Shown: positions 25,229 to 33,943 of the stretch, piece by piece
Position numbering within the stretch: the first letter of the stretch is position 1
How the letters are laid out: the number at the start of each line of letters is the position of its first letter
NCBI GenBank assembly: GCA_039819485.1
Contig: JBCBRY010000023.1
Span: 23,439-87,438 of the forward strand
DNA from: UBA6168 sp039819485
GTDB lineage: Bacteria; Bacteroidota; Bacteroidia; Chitinophagales; Saprospiraceae
DNA: 64,000 nt
Reading direction: 5' to 3'
Notes under the pieces: model-generated
The model's input: the letters and a program-made list of their open reading frames with translations, nothing else
Database searches by the model: none
What the model was told of the DNA's origin: nothing
Position numbers and translations under genes: made by a program

Positions 25229-25912
25229 TCATTTTCTGCGTCCTCTGCCACCACCCCGGTTTTGCCGATCTCTTCCTCTGCCTCCATTTTTGTGTGATGA
25301 ACGATGATGGTGGTCTTTGCCGCCTCTTTGCTTATTGTTAGACGGTTGTCTTCTTGAATGCGAACGGGTCAGGTTGTCCAAAGATGCGTCTTCCATTAGT
25401 ACGAGTTCACCGTTTGAAAGAGTCGCCAAATCTTCGATGATAATATCGTCACTGACATAATGTTCTTTATTCCAGGTTTTGTAAGCGAGCTTCATGTATG
25501 ATCCGATAACTTGTACAAAACCATCTCTTTTGGGGCCTTCCTCCATTGTTTTGGCCTTTTCAATCAGCGTAAGTACATTGTGCCCATAATGCCTGAACTT
25601 TGTCCCTTTAACTGGATAGGGCACTCTGTCGGGTCTTTTTCGTTTATCGTCTGAGGTTGGTTTTTCACCATTTGGAGGAGTGACGTCTAAGTTGTATTCA
25701 GCTATTCTAAAGACGTGCTTCCACATTTTATCCCGATAGTCATCCAGGTTTTTGTTTTGCGGGTGCATCTGCATCATCAGTTTGACCACATGCTCTATAA
25801 ATGCCTGGCGTTCTTCATCGTTTTCGATGGTTCGTGCGTGGCGGACCATGTTTTGGATGTGACGGCCGTATTCAGGGATGATCAGTTCTTCTCTACTTGA
25901 ATTATATTCCAT
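25229..25912 (-). CDS. DUF4290 family protein
   Basis: A 227-residue cytosolic Bacteroidota-specific protein of unknown function. The first 160 residues (EYNSSREELIIPEYGRHIQ..., DYRDKMWKHVF) match my memory of DUF4290. The C-terminus is a low-complexity basic tail of Arg, Gly, His and Asn (RGGKDHHHRSSH, GGGRGRRK), reminiscent of RNA-binding RG tails. It lies just downstream of glmS on the same strand. Confidence 0.75.
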   Translation of the reverse strand: MEYNSSREELIIPEYGRHIQNMVRHARTIENDEERQAFIEHVVKLMMQMHPQNKNLDDYRDKMWKHVFRIAEYNLDVTPPNGEKPTSDDKRKRPDRVPYPVKGTKFRHYGHNVLTLIEKAKTMEEGPKRDGFVQVIGSYMKLAYKTWNKEHYVSDDIIIEDLATLSNGELVLMEDASLDNLTRSHSRRQPSNNKQRGGKDHHHRSSHKNGGRGRDRQNRGGGRGRRK

Positions 25913-26014
25913 TTTTAGGTTTGTTAAATGATGTTTGGAAAATCTTGAACAATGAGCGGGGAGTGCCAGACATCATTCAACGCTTGTATTTACTTTTAGT
26001 TTATTAACAGGTGC

Positions 26015-27853
26015 TTATTCAACGGTTACCGATTTAGCCAGGTTACGAGGCTGATCGACATTGCATCCTCTCATGACTGCAATGTGATAAGATAACAATT
26101 GTAATGGGATTACTGACAAAAGCGGTGTAAACGGTTCTTCTGTTTCAGGGATCGGAATGGTGTAATCAGCGATCTTACAAATCTCCCGGTCACCTTCCGT
26201 TACGATGGCTATGACCACTCCTTTGCGGGCTTTCACTTCCTGGATATTGGAAATGATTTTTTCATTAAGGCTTTTATTGGTCGCAATGACAATGGTCGGC
26301 ATATTTTCATCAATCAGCGCTATCGGGCCGTGTTTCATTTCCGCAGCCGGATAACCTTCAGCGTGGATATATGAAATTTCTTTCAACTTCAGGGCTCCTT
26401 CTAATGCAACCGGGAAATTATATCCGCGACCGAGGTAAAGAGCATTTTGTGAGTCTTTGATTTCACTGGCAATGTATTTAACCTGCTCATTGACTTTCAT
26501 GACCTTTTCAACTTTTGCCGGTATATTTTCAAACTCCTGAATCAGTTGGTAATAATAATCACGCGTGATTTGTCCTCTTTCCCTGGCAATTTTTATAGCC
26601 AAGAGAGTCAGTAGGGTAACTTGGCCGGTGAAGGCTTTGGTCGAAGCGACCCCAATTTCCGGCCCTGCATGAATATACGAACCTGCGTCGGTGAGCCGTG
26701 CGATAGATGAGCCCACCGAATTGACAATACCATATAAAAACGCCCCCCGTTGTTTGGCCAATTCGAGGGCAGCGTAAGTATCGGCCGTTTCACCTGACTG
26801 AGAAATGGCAATTACCACATCATTGGACCTGATCACAGGGTTTCGGTACCGGAATTCAGAAGCATATTCCACCTCTACGGGTATTCTGGCCAAATCTTCA
26901 AATAGGTATTCTCCAATTAATCCAGCATGCCATGAAGTACCACAGGCAACGATGATAAATCGTTCTGCAGAACGAACCTGGCTACCAAAATCATCGACTC
27001 CGCTCAAGCGAATCCATCCGTCTGCAGCGCTGAGCCGGCCTCGCATTGCATCAGCTATTGTTTTTGGCTGCTCATGTATTTCTTTTAACATGAAGTAATC
27101 ATAGCCACCTTTTTCCAACCGTTCAATTTCCATGGTAAGCTCATCGATGAATGGGGTATGTACTTCATTGTCAATCGTTCTTATTTCGTATTTACCACTT
27201 CGTTTTACCATGGCGATTTGCTCATCGTCCAGATAAATTACTTTTTTGGTGTGCTCCACAATGGGAGTCCCGTCCGATGCCAGGAAAAAACCATCATCAC
27301 TCAGGCCAATTACTAAAGGGCTGCCTTTTCTTGCCGCTACTAATTTGTCCGGGTCTTCCCGGTCAATGACTACGATGGCATAGGCTCCAACCACCTTGGT
27401 CAGGGCTTCTCTGACAGCTTCTTCGATTGGCAAATTATCTCGCTTTTGTACCTCCTCGATCAGGTGGACAAGCACTTCGGTATCCGTTTGGGTAGTGAAC
27501 TCATGACCTTCTTTTCTTAAGGCTTCTTTGAGTGAGGCATAGTTTTCAATAATGCCATTATGGACGAGCGTCAGCCTCTGGTTACCAGATACATGTGGAT
27601 GAGCATTTACATCGTCGGGCCTACCGTGGGTCGCCCACCTCGTATGACCTATGCCTGTCGTGGCATCCAGTTTTTTATTTTTGGCAAAATCTACCAGTTC
27701 GCTGACTTTGCCCTTTTTCTTGTAGATATTGAGTGAACCATTTAGCAGTGCTACTCCGGCACTGTCGTATCCGCGGTACTCAAGTCTCTGCAATCCTTTT
27801 ATGATTATGGGATAAGCTTGTTGTTTTCCTATGTATGCAATTATTCCGCACAT
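26015..27853 (-). CDS. glmS: Glucosamine-6-phosphate synthase
   Basis: Glutamine:fructose-6-phosphate amidotransferase, the first step to UDP-GlcNAc for peptidoglycan and LPS. The start MCGIIAYIG exposes Cys2 as the glutaminase nucleophile. The glutaminase domain spans about residues 1-220, and two SIS sugar-isomerase domains follow (CGTSWHAG, ISQSGETADT, GRGYNFPVALEGALKLKEISY). The 612-residue length is standard. No glmS ribozyme is expected or seen. It sits in a conserved Bacteroidota block with DUF4270 and a starch-synthase-like gene upstream. Confidence 0.97.
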   Translation of the reverse strand: MCGIIAYIGKQQAYPIIIKGLQRLEYRGYDSAGVALLNGSLNIYKKKGKVSELVDFAKNKKLDATTGIGHTRWATHGRPDDVNAHPHVSGNQRLTLVHNGIIENYASLKEALRKEGHEFTTQTDTEVLVHLIEEVQKRDNLPIEEAVREALTKVVGAYAIVVIDREDPDKLVAARKGSPLVIGLSDDGFFLASDGTPIVEHTKKVIYLDDEQIAMVKRSGKYEIRTIDNEVHTPFIDELTMEIERLEKGGYDYFMLKEIHEQPKTIADAMRGRLSAADGWIRLSGVDDFGSQVRSAERFIIVACGTSWHAGLIGEYLFEDLARIPVEVEYASEFRYRNPVIRSNDVVIAISQSGETADTYAALELAKQRGAFLYGIVNSVGSSIARLTDAGSYIHAGPEIGVASTKAFTGQVTLLTLLAIKIARERGQITRDYYYQLIQEFENIPAKVEKVMKVNEQVKYIASEIKDSQNALYLGRGYNFPVALEGALKLKEISYIHAEGYPAAEMKHGPIALIDENMPTIVIATNKSLNEKIISNIQEVKARKGVVIAIVTEGDREICKIADYTIPIPETEEPFTPLLSVIPLQLLSYHIAVMRGCNVDQPRNLAKSVTVE

Positions 27854-27944
27854 AATTAAATTGGGTGGTATTGGTTAGTGATAAAATCGATCGGCTAAGC
27901 CTGGAAAATAATTGTAAAAAATTTGTTTGGAATTTGTAACAGAG

Positions 27945-27967
27945 AAGCCACCCTCATCAGGTGGCTT
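27945..27967. terminator. Possible terminator between the DUF4270 gene and glmS
   Basis: AAGCCACC and GGTGGCTT form an 8-pair stem with a 7-base loop, about 100 bases after the DUF4270 stop. The T tract is poor on the - strand, so termination may be partial. Confidence 0.45.
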
Positions 27968-28071
27968 TATATCATCAAAAATACAATTATAAATGCAATT
28001 TTATTAAATGCTTATGATCAATAAAATTTTATGTATTAAAGAATGATCGTATTTCAAAGGTTGTCTTTTCC

Positions 28072-29409
28072 CTAAAAGTTCGTAAAAGTCAGCCTTAATT
28101 TCGCCGGATCGACAGAATGTCCGGGGCCTCTAAAGATTCCCCTGGATGCCTGGCCCGATTTCAGAAACAAGGTAACCATCATCTGCTCAGTAACTAATCC
28201 ACGACTCATATCCTGTAAATGAGTTGTCACGTTTACCCGGTACGTATTGTCAGCTTCCTGGTCTCCACCGAACAACTCACTGAATTCATCTCCTAGGTTA
28301 ATGGTGAATTTAACATCATCAATCAAATCCAGGTTGCCATCGTCCAATATTTCTGAAACAATGATTTGATCGACAGGGAGGTAAGTAAGAGGATCGTCTT
28401 CTGGCAACTCTTGTATCGGAAAGATTATTTCCGCTTTGTTGAGAATTTTGTCAGAAAGATTTTCTGAGTAAGGTACTTCGATGACAAAATTAATGCCGGA
28501 CATGCCCTGTACAAACAGCAGGCTATCTGTGGTTGGCGCATTTTCACCAATATACTGTCCTTCAATATCAATAGCTGAGGTGCTGTAGTCGTGGGTATAT
28601 TTTGCAGTCACAACGTTGTCTGGAAATATGGGGAAAAGGTATTCAAAGAAATTTGTGTCTTCATGATAATAGACCGTAATTCCGGTAATGCCCGACCTGA
28701 AATTAAAGCTGGGCATACCCTTGTTCACTGAAGTCGGACGAAAACAAATACCTTTTATTAGCTCTTCAAATTCATCGACCCCAAGGCTGTCTATAGCAAA
28801 AAGATCCTTATCAAAATTATTTATATTGAGTGGAATCCTAATCTGGGGCGGCAGGACGATATCAGCGTCCAACCTGGGAGAAAAGATTTCCACGGAGTCA
28901 TTTACCATCGGTAGGTACGCATATGTGCCAATGAGTCTATCAACCTCATAGTCCATATTGGAATAAAGGGTATCCGTAGGGAAAGGGTCTTTAAGCTGGT
29001 ACACTTCAAATGTAAATTCTTCTTCCAAAAAACCATAAGATGATCTTGCATCATACGGTAAAACCATGATGACAGAATCAAGTTCTGCATTGGGTTCGTT
29101 GAAGCTGGGCAAGGAAAAATTTTGCGTCGGTTGGATATAAACTTCGGAGCCCGTTGTCCCAAATATCGGGTCTTCGTAGACACCCAACGGAAATATTTGA
29201 CTGTTGACAGATAGGCTCTGAGGGTTGAAAGTTCTGATAGAGTCTTCTGCCACATTATATGCCCGGATGGTCAAAGTATCGGTAAAATCAATATCGAGTT
29301 GGTCTCCAGCCAATAGCTCCGATCCGATTACAGTAGGATCATTGCATGCACTTTGGATGATCAGAGATACTATACCGATTATGATGAAATAGACACGATT
29401 TTGTTTCAT
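28072..29409 (-). CDS. DUF4270 lipoprotein
   Basis: A 445-residue predicted outer-membrane or periplasmic lipoprotein. The signal peptide ends in a lipobox (IIQSAC) with Cys22 as lipid site. The mature part is acidic and beta-rich, with the DUF4270 pattern of an early DPTVIGSELLAGDQ segment and a late DEFSELFGG region. It is located between the starch-synthase-like gene and glmS, an order I know from other Bacteroidota. Function unknown; a link to envelope polysaccharide is only suggested by context. Confidence 0.75.
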   Translation of the reverse strand: MKQNRVYFIIIGIVSLIIQSACNDPTVIGSELLAGDQLDIDFTDTLTIRAYNVAEDSIRTFNPQSLSVNSQIFPLGVYEDPIFGTTGSEVYIQPTQNFSLPSFNEPNAELDSVIMVLPYDARSSYGFLEEEFTFEVYQLKDPFPTDTLYSNMDYEVDRLIGTYAYLPMVNDSVEIFSPRLDADIVLPPQIRIPLNINNFDKDLFAIDSLGVDEFEELIKGICFRPTSVNKGMPSFNFRSGITGITVYYHEDTNFFEYLFPIFPDNVVTAKYTHDYSTSAIDIEGQYIGENAPTTDSLLFVQGMSGINFVIEVPYSENLSDKILNKAEIIFPIQELPEDDPLTYLPVDQIIVSEILDDGNLDLIDDVKFTINLGDEFSELFGGDQEADNTYRVNVTTHLQDMSRGLVTEQMMVTLFLKSGQASRGIFRGPGHSVDPAKLRLTFTNF

Positions 29410-29570
29410 GCTGATTGGTCAAAAAAATCAAAAACAAACGTCGGGATTCAAATAGCTGATTTGGCCATATGAAAGACCTGTTGGTCTGTTTTTGTTTCGT
29501 TCAATAATATTAACGAATTGAATATCAAGGAAAGAGAGTATTCAGAAGGACGGAGAGTTGTATTTGGTGA

Positions 29571-29615
29571 AAAGCAATTGACAATGTCTGTGCTATTTAC
29601 ATTGCCAATTGCTTT
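29571..29615 (-). terminator. Hairpin after the starch-synthase-like gene
   Basis: AAAGCAATTGACAATGT pairs with ACATTGCCAATTGCTTT (one mismatch) around an 11-base loop, ending 9 bases before the stop of the - strand gene is reached from below. It is a probable terminator, although the following T run is short. Confidence 0.6.
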
Positions 29616-29623
29616 GTTTGTGG

Positions 29624-30454
29624 CTATTGTTCTACTGTTTCTTCCTCTTCCAGCAGCGAATGATAAAAATCGAGGTATGCACTCAAAAACTCATCTTCAG
29701 TCTTGTACTCAAGCACTGGCAATGATGTATCTGAGAAAAGTTCTTCCTGGTCATCGTTCATTTCTTCACTTCCTCTGATCAGTGCATCCGAATAAGAAGC
29801 GGCTCCTTTGTCGAGTGTAACACCTGTGCCGTTCAGGTATACAGAAAGGTTTTCTTCAGACATATTGTTGATCGAAGCTTTCTCGACGAAAGATTGATCG
29901 AAGTGCTTACCAAGTGAATTATTGTAAACAGAATAAATAATTTTTGAATGGTGGAACAGAGGTTCCGTCTTGTAGGCCTCTCTGATAAAAACCGGGATCA
30001 GACTGGTCATCCAACCGTGGCAATGTACGATATCGGGTGGCCATCCAAATTTGCGGACTGTTTCGATGACCCCTTTGCAGAAGAAGATCATCCGGTCTGG
30101 GTTGTCGCTAAAAGGATTTCCCTCATCATCCGTGAATACTTGTTTGCGCTTGAAAAAATCATCATTGTCTAAGAAATAGACCTGCATGCGGGCATTTGGT
30201 AGAGAAGCAACTTTAATTATCAATGGGAAGTCGTCGTCGTCAACGATGATGTTCATGCCGGAAAGCCTGACAACTTCGTGAAGCCGGTGCCGGCGTTCGT
30301 TGATAGTTCCATATCGGGGCATTAGTACTCTTATTTCCATCTGGTTATTCTGGGCATATTCAGGTAATTTCCTGACAATAGTGGAAATCTCTGAAAGGGC
30401 AGTGTACGGATCCATTTCTTGGGTCACGAAAAGAACTTTCTTCTTATCAGTCAT
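29624..30454 (-). CDS. Single-domain starch/glycogen-synthase-like protein
   Basis: A 276-residue protein matching only the N-terminal half (GT5 domain) of starch/glycogen synthases: VLFVTQEMDPY at the start, VLMPRYGTINERRH, and DIVHCHGWMTSLIPVFI near residue 135. The ADP-glucose-binding KxGGL motif that should follow VTQEMDPY reads TALSEIS. The whole C-terminal GT-B domain is absent, replaced by an acidic tail. It is therefore probably not a catalytic synthase. Similar short proteins occur next to DUF4270 and panC in Bacteroidota, so this looks like a conserved form rather than a fresh truncation. Confidence 0.75.
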   Translation of the reverse strand: MTDKKKVLFVTQEMDPYTALSEISTIVRKLPEYAQNNQMEIRVLMPRYGTINERRHRLHEVVRLSGMNIIVDDDDFPLIIKVASLPNARMQVYFLDNDDFFKRKQVFTDDEGNPFSDNPDRMIFFCKGVIETVRKFGWPPDIVHCHGWMTSLIPVFIREAYKTEPLFHHSKIIYSVYNNSLGKHFDQSFVEKASINNMSEENLSVYLNGTGVTLDKGAASYSDALIRGSEEMNDDQEELFSDTSLPVLEYKTEDEFLSAYLDFYHSLLEEEETVEQ

Positions 30455-30741
30455 ATCAGATCTCTATTGTTTTTTGTTCAAAAAATAAGATTTTGACCTT
30501 TCAAAATCGACTGCAAAGATAATAAAAAAATAAGGGGAATTTTAATCGCTTTTGACACATTTATTTTTATATGCCCCCTGAAATTCTTTCAATGTGAGCG
30601 GTATTCAGCGCCTAAAGTTCAAAAAGATAATTAGGGAATTTACTTGCAAAATACCCTACTTTCGCCCACGCATCAGAAGATGTGCCCATCAGAAGAGTAC
30701 CTCCTGATTTTAATCTAAAAAATGCGTGTAAACATTCTACT

Positions 30742-31596
30742 ATGTTATTGTTCAAAAAAGTTAAAGATCTGCAAAGCTATCTGGAAACTGAGCGCTCGAG
30801 AGGGCAGTCCATTGGGTTTATCCCGACCATGGGAGCTTTGCATCAGGGGCACTTGTCACTGGTACAAAACAGCCTGGAAACGACAGATATTTCTGTAGTC
30901 AGCATCTTTGTAAACCCTACCCAGTTTAATGAACAAGGAGACCTGGCCGTTTATCCCAGGACCCCTGAAAAAGATATTGACCTACTGGTCAGTGTCGGCT
31001 GCCAGGTATTGTTTATGCCTGATGTCAATGAAGTTTATCCGGATGGGCTGGAGCCCGGTTTGACATTGGAATTTGGTGACCTGGACAAGTCAATGGAAGG
31101 CGCTCACCGTCCGGGGCATTTTGAAGGTATGGCACAAGTTGTAAACAGGTTGTTACAGATTGTTATGCCGGACAGTTTGTATATGGGGCAGAAAGATTTT
31201 CAACAATTCACGATCGTAAAAGAGATGATCAGGCAATTGAAGCTGAAGGTGAAATTGGTGATGTGTCCGATTATCCGGGAGAATGACGGTCTTGCCATGA
31301 GTAGCCGGAATGTGCGCCTGACCAAGGAGCAGCGCCTGGTGGCCACTAAAATTTACCAAACACTTTCGGCAGCCAAGGAAAAAGTGAACCAGGCATTTCC
31401 CAAACAGATAGAAGAGGAAGCAATGGAAATGCTTGCCATCCCGGGTATGAAACCGGAATATTTTTCCATAGTTGATGGGGAAACACTCCGGCCGGTCGAG
31501 GTTTTTGAAGATGTTAAGTTAGCGGTGGCCTGTACGGCAGTGAGGGTAGGGGAGGTACGACTGATAGACAATATGATTTTGAAGTGGAAAGAGTAA
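30742..31596 (+). CDS. panC: Pantothenate synthetase
   Basis: ATP-dependent ligation of pantoate and beta-alanine, for CoA synthesis. The start ATG 30742 (MLLFKKVKDL) gives 284 residues. Motifs are FIPTMGALHQGHLSLV (HIGH-type nucleotide site), FVNPTQFN and MGQKDFQQ, with a later SSRNVRL. An upstream in-frame ATG (30682) adds 20 residues without family support. It is divergent from the starch-synthase-like gene across a shared gap, with TACTTTCGC near 30657 as a possible -7 box. Confidence 0.95.
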   Translation: MLLFKKVKDLQSYLETERSRGQSIGFIPTMGALHQGHLSLVQNSLETTDISVVSIFVNPTQFNEQGDLAVYPRTPEKDIDLLVSVGCQVLFMPDVNEVYPDGLEPGLTLEFGDLDKSMEGAHRPGHFEGMAQVVNRLLQIVMPDSLYMGQKDFQQFTIVKEMIRQLKLKVKLVMCPIIRENDGLAMSSRNVRLTKEQRLVATKIYQTLSAAKEKVNQAFPKQIEEEAMEMLAIPGMKPEYFSIVDGETLRPVEVFEDVKLAVACTAVRVGEVRLIDNMILKWKE

Positions 31597-31704
31597 TATT
31601 GAATTTCTACTAGTAAAATGTTGGTTGTCAAACGCTTACAAAGTTTACAATTTATTTATTTATTTTATTGGTTATTCAATAGTTAATTAAATTGATTTTT
31701 CTTT

Positions 31705-31713
31705 TACATTTGC
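31705..31713 (+). promoter_or_regulatory. Candidate -7 box TACATTTGC
   Basis: A perfect TAnnTTTG followed by C, about 95 bases before the ATG at 31806. No clear TTG at -33. Confidence 0.4.
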
Positions 31714-31805
31714 CGCCGCAAGAGAAGATTACACACAAACACTAAGTTGGACGGAACACTACCCGCTCAAATACATTAACCATCTAACTTACAAAGACAT
31801 AGCTG

Positions 31806-32111
31806 ATGCAAAAGGAATTTCAATATATGGTAGATTTCAGACTGCCAACCATCCTGTCCGAGGACTTTCTCAAACTCATCCCTTTTCAGCGAAATATCAT
31901 CAACAAACTTTTTCGGGAAGGTAAACTGGTCAATTATGCCCTGTCTCTCGATACTTCCAAAATGTGGGCTGTCGTGGCTGCCAGCGATGAATCGGAGGTA
32001 GAGGACGTACTCCAGGAATTGCCCCTTACCCGATTTATGGACTTCAGTATCAATATGCTGACTTTCTACAACGCTGTTGAAGGCGAGACTCCTGCTTTTT
32101 CTCTTAACTGA
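31806..32111 (+). CDS. Small muconolactone-isomerase/YciI-like protein
   Basis: A 101-residue soluble protein with the pattern of a ferredoxin-like dimeric alpha/beta barrel: a first strand (QYMVDFRLP), a long helix with basic residues (NKLFREGKLVNYALSLD), a central strand (MWAVVAASDES) and a last strand (DFSINMLTFYNAV). It resembles the muconolactone delta-isomerase-like family found in Bacteroidota. The catalytic role is not evident. Its last 8 bases overlap the end of the converging hexapeptide-repeat gene. Confidence 0.55.
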   Translation: MQKEFQYMVDFRLPTILSEDFLKLIPFQRNIINKLFREGKLVNYALSLDTSKMWAVVAASDESEVEDVLQELPLTRFMDFSINMLTFYNAVEGETPAFSLN

Positions 32112-32670
32112 TTTTTGGTTGGGCATTTTCCCTTTTCAAGAAGGAGAATTCACTTGATTCACTGAACCAAGCGGAATACATGACGTAATTGCCGGCGATC
32201 CGCTGTACTGTTTCTTTAAAGATTTCAGGTGAAATTTGTTTGATTTTTTTGGCAGGGACACCAGCGTAGATATGCCCTGCTTCACACCGGGTCTTCTCCA
32301 AGACCACAGCACCCGCTCCTATCAGGCAATTCTCTTCTACGATGGCATGATCCATTACAATAGCCCCCATTCCAACCAGCACATTATCATGAATCGTACA
32401 GCCGTGTACAATGCTTCGGTGGCCCAGGCTGACATTGTTCCCAATAGTGGTGGCCGCCTTTAGATAAGTACCGTGGATGATGGCCCCATCCTGTACATTT
32501 ACCCGGTTCCCCAAGCGGATACTGTTCACGTCGCCCCGAACCACCGATTGAAACCAAAAACTGCATTCGTCCCCCGTTATTACGTCCCCTATGATGGTTG
32601 TATTCTCTGCCAAATAACAATCCCTGCCGAATTGAGGGGTGAAATCTCTAACCGTTTTAATGAGTGCCAT
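32104..32670 (-). CDS. Gamma-carbonic-anhydrase-like hexapeptide protein
   Basis: A 188-residue left-handed beta-helix protein of the YrdA/PaaY/gamma-carbonic anhydrase family. The repeats read as NTTIIGDVITGDECSFW, VVRGDVNSIRLGNRVNVQDG, NVSLGHRSIVHGC and VLVGMGAIVMDHA. The metal-ligand histidines at HGT, GHRS and HGC are in place. Family members are zinc or iron enzymes or CoA-substrate transferases, so the exact reaction is unsure. Confidence 0.85.
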   Translation of the reverse strand: MALIKTVRDFTPQFGRDCYLAENTTIIGDVITGDECSFWFQSVVRGDVNSIRLGNRVNVQDGAIIHGTYLKAATTIGNNVSLGHRSIVHGCTIHDNVLVGMGAIVMDHAIVEENCLIGAGAVVLEKTRCEAGHIYAGVPAKKIKQISPEIFKETVQRIAGNYVMYSAWFSESSEFSFLKRENAQPKIS

Positions 32671-32691
32671 TAATTATTGTATTTACAGAAT

Positions 32692-32734
32692 TTCGAAGCC
32701 CCCGGTTAACCATATGTCAACCGGGGGCTTCGAA
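32692..32734 (-). terminator. Terminator after trxA
   Basis: A 19-base stem with one mismatch (TTCGAAGCCCCCGG/CCGGGGGCTTCGAA core) around a five-base loop, between trxA and the hexapeptide-repeat gene. It is very stable; the downstream run is AT-rich rather than a pure T tract. Confidence 0.8.
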
Positions 32735-32802
32735 TTAGAATTATTTGATTTTGATTTAGCAGGTGATTTACTCCTGTAAATTAAATTCTGAAGGAGGTAA
32801 AT

Positions 32803-33141
32803 TTAGCTGTTCACTTCTACCTCTTGTAAAATTTCATCCAAAATCTTTATCAAAGCAGCCTTTGTGGCAACACCGACTTGCCTTTTCACCTCCGATCCAT
32901 GTTTCAAAAAGACAACGGTCGGAATGCTTCTGATACCGTATTGAGTTGCAATGTCTGGATTATTGTCAACATCTACTTTACCGATAATTGCCCGGCCTTC
33001 ATACTCTTCTGAAAGCTGATCAATGATGGGGCCGATGAGTCTGCATGGACCACACCAAACGGCCCAGAAATCTAAAACGGCTACACCACCTTTTTCAAGA
33101 ACTTCTGTTTTGAAATTTTCGTCTGTGATTTGTAATGCCAT
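32803..33141 (-). CDS. trxA: Thioredoxin
   Basis: A 112-residue cytosolic thioredoxin with the active site WCGPC in VLDFWAVWCGPCRLIGP and the cis-proline segment SIPTVVF. It is a general disulfide reductase. It appears to be a single-gene unit with its own terminator and a TAACTTTGC box upstream. Confidence 0.97.
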   Translation of the reverse strand: MALQITDENFKTEVLEKGGVAVLDFWAVWCGPCRLIGPIIDQLSEEYEGRAIIGKVDVDNNPDIATQYGIRSIPTVVFLKHGSEVKRQVGVATKAALIKILDEILQEVEVNS

Positions 33142-33215
33142 ATTGCGATATTTTTTGTGTTTAGAAATTAATTTGATTCAACGGGTTATTTAACAACAAG
33201 ACCCTTTAAAAGTTG

Positions 33216-33223
33216 CAAAGTTA
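33216..33223 (-). promoter_or_regulatory. Candidate trxA -7 box
   Basis: TAACTTTG followed by C on the - strand, 75 bases before the trxA ATG. It matches TAnnTTTG exactly; no TTG was found at the right distance. Confidence 0.4.
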
Positions 33224-33433
33224 GGAAAAGATTGAATGGTGCCTGCTATTTTGCGCACAATCATCGAAAGATGCTGCTCTGGAGTCTGTAGCAAAATTTT
33301 ATTGCTAAAGCACTGATTTTAAAAGAGCAATATGAAACAAATGAGTGTAGGAACAGAAAAAAATGTTCATTTGTTTGCTAACTTATCATTTTGCTCGTTC
33401 TTTTGCAGCTGAAAAAAATCTAACAAATCAAAA

Positions 33434-33907
33434 ATGGCTGAAAAACTAGACAGAACTGACCTGAAAATTCTTCAGATCCTGCAACAAAACTGTAAAATAA
33501 CCAACCTTGACCTTTCCAAGAAAATTGGTCTATCCCCGGCGCCAACCCTCGAAAGGGTGAAAAAGCTGGAGCAGGCTGGCTATATTGAAAGCTACCACGC
33601 GCAGGTCAATCCGCAGAGTATCGGGTTGAATGTGCAGACTTTCGTGCAGGTTTCTTTGGCCTGGCAAAAGGAAAATGCCTTGAATAATTTTATGGAAAAG
33701 CTGAAAGGCATCGATGAAATAGTGGAATGCTACATCATCACCGGCGAGGCAGATTTTCTCCTCAAAATTATTTGCAAGGATATCCCGACTTACGAACAGC
33801 TCCTTTTCAAAACACTTTCACAAATTGAAGAAATCGAACGCCTTAAAACCTTGATGACCCTTTCCACTGTCAAGAATTCGAAGGTGCTTCCTTACGAATA
33901 CGACTAA
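33434..33907 (+). CDS. Lrp/AsnC-family regulator
   Basis: A 157-residue DNA-binding regulator with an N-terminal AsnC-type helix-turn-helix (LDRTDLKILQILQQN, LSKKIGLSPAPTLERVKKLE) and a C-terminal RAM ligand-sensing domain (VECYIITGEADFLLKI). The ligand is probably an amino acid. It ends at a strong terminator hairpin at 33913-33943. No obvious amino-acid gene is its direct neighbour. Confidence 0.93.
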   Translation: MAEKLDRTDLKILQILQQNCKITNLDLSKKIGLSPAPTLERVKKLEQAGYIESYHAQVNPQSIGLNVQTFVQVSLAWQKENALNNFMEKLKGIDEIVECYIITGEADFLLKIICKDIPTYEQLLFKTLSQIEEIERLKTLMTLSTVKNSKVLPYEYD

Positions 33908-33912
33908 AACTT

Positions 33913-33943
33913 CAGCAGGCATTGGTACTGCCAATGCCTGCTG
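33913..33943 (+). terminator. Terminator hairpin after the Lrp gene
   Basis: A perfect 13-base stem (CAGCAGGCATTGG/CCAATGCCTGCTG) with a five-base loop and pyrimidine-rich sequence after it, 5 bases past the Lrp stop. It covers the first ATG of the next gene. Confidence 0.8.

Noticed and set aside
29624..30454. Frameshifted or interrupted glycogen synthase pseudogene
   Set aside because: The frame ends normally before a hairpin, and no C-terminal GT-B sequence was found downstream in any frame.
30742..31596. Upstream panC start at 30682
   Set aside because: The extra 20 residues have no family match; the ATG at 30742 gives the standard N-terminus.
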